Assembly (NCBI RefSeq): GCF_023156195.1
Contig: NZ_JAKUKA010000001.1
Location: 4,526,001 to 4,590,000, forward strand
From: Chitinophaga sedimenti
GTDB taxonomy: Bacteria; Bacteroidota; Bacteroidia; Chitinophagales; Chitinophagaceae
Direction: 5' to 3'
DNA length: 64,000 bases
Part shown: piece by piece, positions 58,258 through 64,000 of the stretch
How the letters are laid out: each line of letters opens with the position of its first letter
Numbering within the stretch: the first letter of the stretch is position 1
Notes under the pieces: generated by a model
What the model was told of the DNA's origin: nothing
The model's database searches: none
Seen by the model: only the letters and a program-made list of their open reading frames with translations
Program-made: the position numbers and the translations under genes

Positions 58258-60509
58258 TTACTTTCCAAGTAACATGTACCTCGCCCCGAGGAATGCTCGG
58301 ATGCCCTGGTTAGGTGCAAAAACGTAGCTCGGGTCAAATGTAAGGCGATATGGATTATCCGGCGTGGCCACAACACGGCCGTTGCCATCGAACTGCACCT
58401 GTTTATCGAAAGGATCGTGCGGGCGGGCAATGGAGTTGGAGGGCGGGGTGAAGTTGAGCAGGTTCTTTACGCCGCCATAAACTTCCCAGCCTTTGCCAAA
58501 CTTTTTCGTCACCTGTATGTTCTGAATACTCCATACCGGCGACTCCGCCGGACGCGGATCTTCTTCGCTCAGCCTCGGCAACAGCATCGGGCCGTACAAG
58601 TTGCCCGTATAATCCAGCGTTAGGCCCGCACGGCGAAAAGCATAAGAGGCGCTCCGGTACCCATGATCTTTTCCGTCAGCATCGGGCGCGATTTTACGCC
58701 TTCGTCTACCTGGTATACGTCCGAGTAAGTGGCGCCCGCAATGAGCTTTAGTGGGAAGGAGAACGCCACATCCACATTCAGGCTTGCGCCGCGCGAAATG
58801 GCGTGACCGTCGAGGTTATCGTAAATAATTTTTGCGGGTCGGTAGTATAATCCGGTACAATCCGATTGCCGAAGTGGGTGTAAAACACGGTACCGTCCAG
58901 TCCCAGGAAGGCATTGTTCAACGGTATCTTCTTCACATAATTCAGGTTCACGTTCCAGCTGCGTTCGGGATCCAGGCGACCATTGATCACCACTTCCCGG
59001 GCGCCGGTCAGCGCCGCATGATCTTCAGTGAAAATGGACACTACCCGGTAACCCGTGCCCGCGTTGAGGCGCAGCACATTGTTATGGTCCGGCGACCATT
59101 TGTAGGCCAGGCGGGGCGTAAGGATGTTGCCGTGCAGGGAGTTATAATCGTACCGCATGCCGAGCAACATCGTGTGGCCCTTAGCCAGGCTGATCTCATC
59201 CTGCACAAAAACACCCGGCAGGTAAGTATGGTCGGCCGTTGGCGTGGCCGTGGTATTGTCGTTGTAATAAGTATAACGGAACGGCAAACCAGCTACCAGT
59301 CCGTGGCGGCCGATCTGCTTATCCCAGGTAAGCTGTGCAAAAGCGATGTGCTGCTGCGCTAAAAAGCTGGTAGCGCCGTATACAGAATTCTGATCATGCA
59401 GGTTCAGCGAATACTGCAACATGACCTTTTCCTTTACGGGCAGCTGGTAATTACCGATCAGTTCAAAACGGGAGGTAAAGATGCTTTCGCCATATACGCT
59501 GTCTGTGCCACGCCACTGCTTGCCCCATTGCATTTGTCCGCCCCAGCGGTCTTCGTAAAAGTAGCGGGCGGCAATCGTGAACACGCGGTCTTCTTTACGA
59601 TTAAAGCGCCATTTATTAAAGATAGATACACGGTGTTGCAAGGTTACATCGGTAAAACCGTCGCCGTTTTTGTCTAGCGGATGCTGGTAATTATAATAAT
59701 TCACCCCCATCAATGAACTGGCCTTCTTGCCCGCATGAAAACGGAACCCCAGATCAAGGCTGTATTCCTGCCAGCTGGTCGTCATCACATCGGCAGTAAC
59801 CGCTGGCGCTGTTGCGGGATCTTTTGTAATAATGTTGATTAAACCCGCTACCGCCTCGGAGCCATATAATGCGGATGCCGGTCCCTTTACAATCTCAACC
59901 CGGTCTACCAGGCTGTTCGGGATCCCGGACAGTCCGTACACGGTAGACAGTGCACTCACGATGGGCATGCCGTCGATCATGACCATAGTGTAAGGTCCTT
60001 CGAGACCGTTAATGTGATATCGCCTGTGTTGCACACGTTACAGTTCAATTGCGGCCGCACGCCATTGATATTTTGCAGCGCATCGAAAATACTGGGGTCG
60101 GATTCCTCCTGAAAAAAACGGGGGCATATACTTCCACCGGCACGGGACTTTCCATTTTGCTTACCGCCTTCAGGGTGCCGGAAACCACCACTTCGTTCAG
60201 TGACGCGGAGGTAGCTTCGAGGACGATATCCTGTATGTTATCGCCGGATTTGATGCGCAGGGGCTGTACTTTCCGAACATACCCCACTGCGGTTACCTGC
60301 AGGGTGTGCTGCCCTGCCGGCAGCCCGGTTAACCGAAACTCGCCCTGTTCGTCAGTGGTAACGCCCATCTTCAGATTGGCGAAGCCTACGCTCGCGAACG
60401 GCACCGGCTTTCCGTCGGAAGTTACGCGGCCACGCAGACTGGTATTGGTTTGGGCAGTAACAGTAGTAGTAGAGAAAAGGAAATATAATAGTAGATGTTT
60501 TAAGCGCAT
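58258..60509 (-). CDS. TonB-dependent outer-membrane receptor
   Basis: Signal MRLKHLLLYFLFSTTTVTAQ, a CarboxypepD_reg-like domain (LRGRVTSDGKPVPFASVGFANLKMGVTTDEQGEFRLTGLPAG, about 24-105), plug domain (NEVVVSGT, VDRVEIVKGPASALYGSEAVAGLINIITK) and a 22-strand barrel ending GIRAFLGARYML. About 750 residues after repair; at least four frameshifts near 60105, 60035, 58785 and 58615. Ligand unknown. Its divergent neighbours SCO and fur, and a palindrome in its upstream region, suggest metal or siderophore uptake. Confidence 0.88.
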
Positions 60510-60776
60510 ATTAACATTTATGCAGATAAAGTTAAAATCAAAACAAATATCAATCTAAATATATTTTTAGACTAGTCTAAATAACTGAAAATGGATAGAT
60601 GGTGGTGTAAAAGCGTAACGCCCTGGTCTCCAATTACTAAGGCCAAATACAAGATTTGGCCATGACGTCACTATTACGTATTTTTGAAACAAAGTTGCAA
60701 TGCCCAGACAGTAAATTTTTAGGCCGGGACTAAAACTGTACTACCTTTGCATATTGTTCAACAGCCAGCGTTAGAT
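60510..60776. promoter_or_regulatory. divergent control region of the TonB receptor and the SCO-fur pair
   Basis: 267 bases with three symmetric elements: a perfect 16-bp palindrome TTTAGACTAGTCTAAA (60566-60581), an 8-bp inverted repeat GGCCAAAT/ATTTGGCC (60641-60661) and the palindrome TGACGTCA (60663-60670). The 16-mer is operator-like, 57 nt before the receptor start codon. Confidence 0.45.
60742..60749 (+). promoter_or_regulatory. -7 promoter box for SCO-fur
   Basis: TACCTTTG, 27 nt before ATG 60777. Confidence 0.4.
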
Positions 60777-61401
60777 ATGTCGAAGAAAACGATTTTTTAC
60801 ACGGTGTTTTTGTGGTGCTGAGTGGGATTTTCCTCGGTTATGCCTCTATGGTTATTAAAGGGGAGACCGGCACTTATTTCGGAAAGGAGAAATTGCCGGT
60901 GCTCGGCTCACCGGGCCATAAGATCAGGGGTTCTCCTTCACTAACCAGGAAGGCAAAACGATTACGCAGGACAGTGTTCGCGGTAAATTCTATGTAGCCG
61001 AGTTCTTTTTCACTACGTGCACCAGCATCTGCCCGAAGATGAATGCGAACATGGAAAAGGTGTATGCGAAATATAAAAACAACCCGGACTTCCTGATTCT
61101 CTCCCACACCGTAGACCCGGAAATTGACAGTGTACCGGTATTGAAGGCATATGCCGCCAAACATGGCGCCGATGCTAAAAACTGGTGGTTCCTCACCGGC
61201 AGCAAGCGAGACCTGTACAGAATGGCCCGCGAAAGTTATATGCTGGATGATGGCACGTATCTTGGTCCGGACGACTTCATACACACGCAATGGTTTGCGC
61301 TCGTAGATGGTGAGGGCCGCGTACGTGGATTATACCAGGGTACTTTAAAAGAAGATATCAACAAACTGATTGACGATATTGACCGTTTAATAGAAGAATA
61401 A
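60777..61401 (+). CDS. SCO1/SenC family protein, second copy
   Basis: About 209 residues after repairing two frameshifts (T-run near 60813, and near 60930). A membrane anchor (TIFYTVFFVVLSGIFLGYASM) is followed by the thioredoxin-like domain with the Cys pair in EFFFTTCTSICPKMNANM and the His in DDFIHTQWFALVD. Being outside the oxidase operon and 6 nt before fur, it may serve copper homeostasis or redox protection rather than oxidase assembly. Confidence 0.85.
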
Positions 61402-61407
61402 CCTACC

Positions 61408-61835
61408 ATGACAGCGAAACAACAGGAACGTATAGAACAGGTGTTGCGCGATAATAAACTGAGCGTAACGGACACCCGCATTAAAATGCTGGAAATGTTC
61501 ATGCAAAGCAAAAATGCCCTGGAGCATGCCAGCTTCGAAAAGCTGAACGGCAAAGCATTTGACCGTGTTACGATTTACCGTACGCTACAGACTTTCTGGA
61601 TAAAGGCATCGTGCATAAAATACCGACCACGGATACTTCTGTGCGGTATGCATTGTGCAAATCGGACTGTAAGGAGCACGAGCATCACGATCATCATGTG
61701 CACTTCCAGTGCGAGGAATGCGGTGGCACCACCTGCCTGGATGAAACGAATGTTCCCGATATTAAACTCCCCAGCGGATTTGCGGCGCATAACGTAGAAG
61801 TGGTGGTCAGCGGGGTTTGTAAAGATTGTAAATAA
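61408..61835 (+). CDS. Fur family transcriptional regulator
   Basis: About 143 residues after repair of one base near 61592. Winged helix N-terminal part: NKLSVTDTRIKMLEMFM ... FDRVTIYRTLQTFLDKGIVHKI. The dimerisation part has the His cluster HEHHDHHVHFQCEECGGTTC and a second Cys pair CKDC for structural zinc. Could be iron (Fur), zinc (Zur) or peroxide (PerR) type; the layout does not decide. Follows SCO by 6 nt. Confidence 0.88.
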
Positions 61836-61837
61836 GA

Positions 61838-61873
61838 GAAAGGGGCGGTTTTAAAACCACCCCTTTCTTTTTA
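61838..61873. terminator. bidirectional terminator between fur and the M3 peptidase
   Basis: GAAAGGGGCGGTTTT (61838-61852) pairs with AAAACCACCCCTTTC (61853-61867, one mismatch), followed by T-runs; it serves the two converging genes. Confidence 0.7.
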
Positions 61874-63588
61874 TCCTAATGCTGCTATTTCTTTTTGAAC
61901 GAAATCGGCCAGCTCTTTTACGTATTCCGGGGAGAAGTCGAACCTGATGCCTGCGGCATCGTACAACTCGCGCAATGTTTTAGTGTAACCCAGTGACAAT
62001 GCCTTTTCGTAATTGTCCAGCGCCTGCTGCGGGTTTTCCTTATACTGCTTCCACATCGCGATGGCACCCAGTTGTGCAATACCGTACTCAATGTAGTAGA
62101 AAGGCACTTCGAACAGGTGCAGCTGTTTTTGCCAGCTGATGGCACGATGTTGCTCAAAGCCTGTCCAGTCAACGGTATTACCAGAAAACTCATTTAATAT
62201 CTCTACCCACTTTGCCGTACGTTCCTCCACGGTGTGCTGCGGATGTTCGTATACCCAGTGCTGGAATTTATCGATGGTGGCGATCCAGGGGAAGATGGTG
62301 ATAGAACGCTTCAGCTGCTGCTGTTTTGCACGCAGCAATTCTTCGGGATTACTGAAGAAAATATGCCAGTGATCCATGCTGATCAGCTCCATGCTCATGC
62401 TGGCCACTTCAGCAATTTCCATCGGGTACTCTTTGAATGCGCTCAACTCCGGTGGTGGCTCAGGAACGAGTGGATGGCGTGTCCGCCTTCGTGCACCATG
62501 GTGATGAGATCCTTCATTTGTCCGGCGGCGTTCATAAAAATGAAAGGCACACCGGTTTCGGCGAGCGGACAATTATAACCACCGGGCGCCTTACCCTTGC
62601 GGCTTTCCAGGTCTACCCGGCCCATTTGTTTCATTACTCTTAAACAATCGCCAAAGAACGGACGCAGTTCATCGAAGCAGGTAATAGCGCCATCGATCAG
62701 TTCTTCACCGGTTTTGAACGGCTCCAGTGGTTTTACACCTTCCGGCTCGGCCTCTGTGTCCCAGGGACGAAGCGGATCCACGCCCAGTCTTTCCTTCTGC
62801 TTTTCCAACACCTGCGTAACAATGGGCAGGATATGTTCTTTGATCGCGGTATGAAAGCGGAAGCAATCTTCCTTGGTGTATTCGAAGCGGCCAAGCTCTT
62901 CAAACTTGTAATCGCGGTAGTTTGCAAAGCCCGCATTCTTCGCTACCTGGTCGCGCTTTTGCACGAGGGCGGTGTACAGTTCGTCGAGTGTATCGCGGTC
63001 CTGCATACGGCGTTCGGCGGTTTTACGAAATACCTCTTCGCGCTTCGGACGGTCGTTGCTCTCCGGGAACTTGGCGGCCTGTTGCAGGGTGTATTCCTTA
63101 CCATCCAGTTCGATGGTCATTTTGCCATTGATCACGCCGTACTGTTGCGCCATTACGCTCAATTCAGCCTGCAGCGGAATATTTTTCTCGTTAAATAACT
63201 TGATCTGCTTGTTCACGTTACGCAGGTAGGTGAAATACAGTTGCTGATCCAGCTCCTTCGTGTATTCGCAGGCTACCAGCTTACGGTTCAGCGCATCTGC
63301 GTAGGGCTGCAGCTTAGGCTGAATTTCCATGCAGAAATAAGTGAATGCTTCCTCCAGCGTTTTGTCGGTGGTATCGCAGGTCATTTTGATCTGGCGCCAG
63401 CAGGCATCTTCGCTGATTACCGCCTCCAGCTCGCTCATATCGCGCAGCCATTGCGCCAGTGCTTTTGCGCTGGTGAGCGGGCGCCCGTTCAATTCTTCAA
63501 AATAAGGTTGTAACACCTCCCAGCTGGTCACTTCAAAATCTTCCGGTAAAAAGTGCCTGGGCAGCTTTTGTATGTTTGCGTTAGCCAT
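61871..63588 (-). CDS. M3 family oligoendopeptidase (PepF-like)
   Basis: Cytoplasmic zinc oligopeptidase, about 572 residues after repair. Zinc site HEGGH in LITMVHEGGHAIHSF (HExxH), with the downstream Glu ligand in EIAEVASMSMELISMD. The N-terminal helical part (about 1-200) is typical of M3 enzymes. One frameshift near 62455. Cleaves oligopeptides of about 7-17 residues. No operon partner except possibly the upstream Lys/Ala-rich gene (93 nt gap). Confidence 0.93.
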
Positions 63589-63615
63589 GTACTAATCCAG
63601 TTTACGGGGTAAAGA

Positions 63616-63654
63616 AAGTTCCGGTTTCCCTTTTGCAAGGAAAGCCCGGAACTT
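63616..63654 (-). terminator. probable terminator of the Lys/Ala/Glu-rich gene
   Basis: AAGTTCCGG (63616-63624) and CCGGAACTT (63646-63654) pair, with further inner pairing; only a short T-rich tail on the minus strand. Confidence 0.45.
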
Positions 63655-63681
63655 CAAATATGACTTAAAAAACGGAGAAAA

Positions 63682-63993
63682 CTACTCTTCCGCCTTTTTC
63701 TTGGTCGCTTTTTTAGCTTTAGGCGCTTCTTCGCCCGCGGCACCTTCGGCTGCCGCCTTTTTGGAGCGCGCTTTTTTAGGCTTTTCTTCAGCAGCTACTT
63801 CACCTTCTTCCCCTTCTGCAGGTTCAGCGGCTTTTTTAGCTTTTGCTTTAGCCTTGGGCTTAGCTTCCTCTACTACCTCAGCTGCTGCGGATTCTTCCAC
63901 GGCAACAGCCTCGCCTTCTTCACCACCTTCTGCCAGGATCTCTTCGAACTTCAGCAGTCCGTTCTGTTTGAGGATACCATACCATTTCAGCAT
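63682..63993 (-). CDS. Lys/Ala/Glu-rich low-complexity protein, possibly incomplete
   Basis: 103 residues from ATG 63993, but the frame is still open to the window edge (AAG AAA before the ATG), so it may begin outside. A short ordered start (MLKWYGILKQNGLLKFEEIL) is followed by an acidic stretch and then histone H1-like repeats of KAKAKAKKAA and KKARSKKAAAEG. Likely disordered and nucleic-acid-binding; no family assigned. Confidence 0.5.
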   Translation of the reverse strand: MLKWYGILKQNGLLKFEEILAEGGEEGEAVAVEESAAAEVVEEAKPKAKAKAKKAAEPAEGEEGEVAAEEKPKKARSKKAAAEGAAGEEAPKAKKATKKKAEE

Positions 63994-64000
63994 TTTCTTC

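Noticed and set aside
1..64000. CRISPR arrays, tRNA and rRNA genes, toxin-antitoxin pairs, phage genes.
   Set aside because: No regularly spaced repeats, no tRNA-like cloverleaf and no matching proteins were found on either strand.

Overview
The window looks like chromosomal DNA of a Bacteroidota bacterium, most likely a Chitinophagaceae (Chitinophaga-like) species. The reasons are the Bacteroidota-type -7 promoter box (TAnnTTTG) ahead of many genes, the absence of Shine-Dalgarno sequences, the full alternative complex III (ActABCDEF) plus aa3-oxidase operon, a TonB receptor with a carboxypeptidase-regulatory-like domain, and many Bacteroidota families (DUF2911, DUF6263, TIGR02757, DUF3575, LptC and LON-domain genes). 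No rRNA, tRNA, CRISPR array or prophage was found.

Layout. 1-5.8 kb: end of a LytTR regulator, a small lipoprotein, rho (-), asnS, a lone exbD and a 2OG-Fe oxygenase. 5.8-13.2 kb: secreted alpha/beta hydrolase, chromate transporter, secreted aldose epimerase, deoxyhypusine synthase-like enzyme, PepSY-like protein, AcpH-like protein, DUF2911 protein. 13.6-17.7 kb: trans-sulfuration enzyme, a three-gene operon (TIGR02757, DUF6263, small protein), fatty-acid hydroxylase. 17.8-21.6 kb (-): class A beta-lactamase-like hydrolase overlapping a GH9 glycanase that probably continues into a polysaccharide deacetylase. 21.7-25.3 kb: FAA hydrolase, flavin reductase, DUF4197, universal stress protein. 25.8-27.1 kb: IS110-family element with a structured, bridge-RNA-like upstream region. 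27.2-31 kb: lysS and a DPP4-type peptidase. 31.1-32.3 kb: a gene-poor stretch with four of five copies of an unrecognised small-RNA-like element, plus csaA. 32.5-35.9 kb (-): LON-domain protein, coaX, outer-membrane protein, lptC. 35.9-40 kb: glycosyltransferase, meaB, ClC channel, a Cys-tailed MarR regulator. 40-56.1 kb (-): one respiratory operon, actABCDEF - coxII - coxI - cyoE - two coxIII - coxIV - SCO - DUF420 - small Cys protein. 56.6-64 kb: purN, DUF3575 barrel, TonB receptor, SCO, fur, M3 peptidase and a Lys/Ala/Glu-rich protein.

The respiratory genes form one functional unit: ACIII oxidises menaquinol and feeds electrons, through its own hemes, to the aa3 oxidase; CyoE makes heme O, the precursor of heme A, and SCO delivers copper.

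Sequence quality: more than 30 conserved genes are broken by single-base indels, mostly one base missing from a homopolymer, while many others are intact. This looks like uncorrected long-read error, not gene decay, so broken genes are given as full-length CDS with the frameshift noted.

The most novel-looking signal is a family of five about 57-66-nt transcription units (13.2 kb and 31.2-32.3 kb). Each has a nearly invariant 5' segment starting AGGTTTTTCATAGGATATGG, most have a TAnnTTTG box 3-4 nt upstream, and each has a sequence-variable terminator hairpin with compensatory changes.
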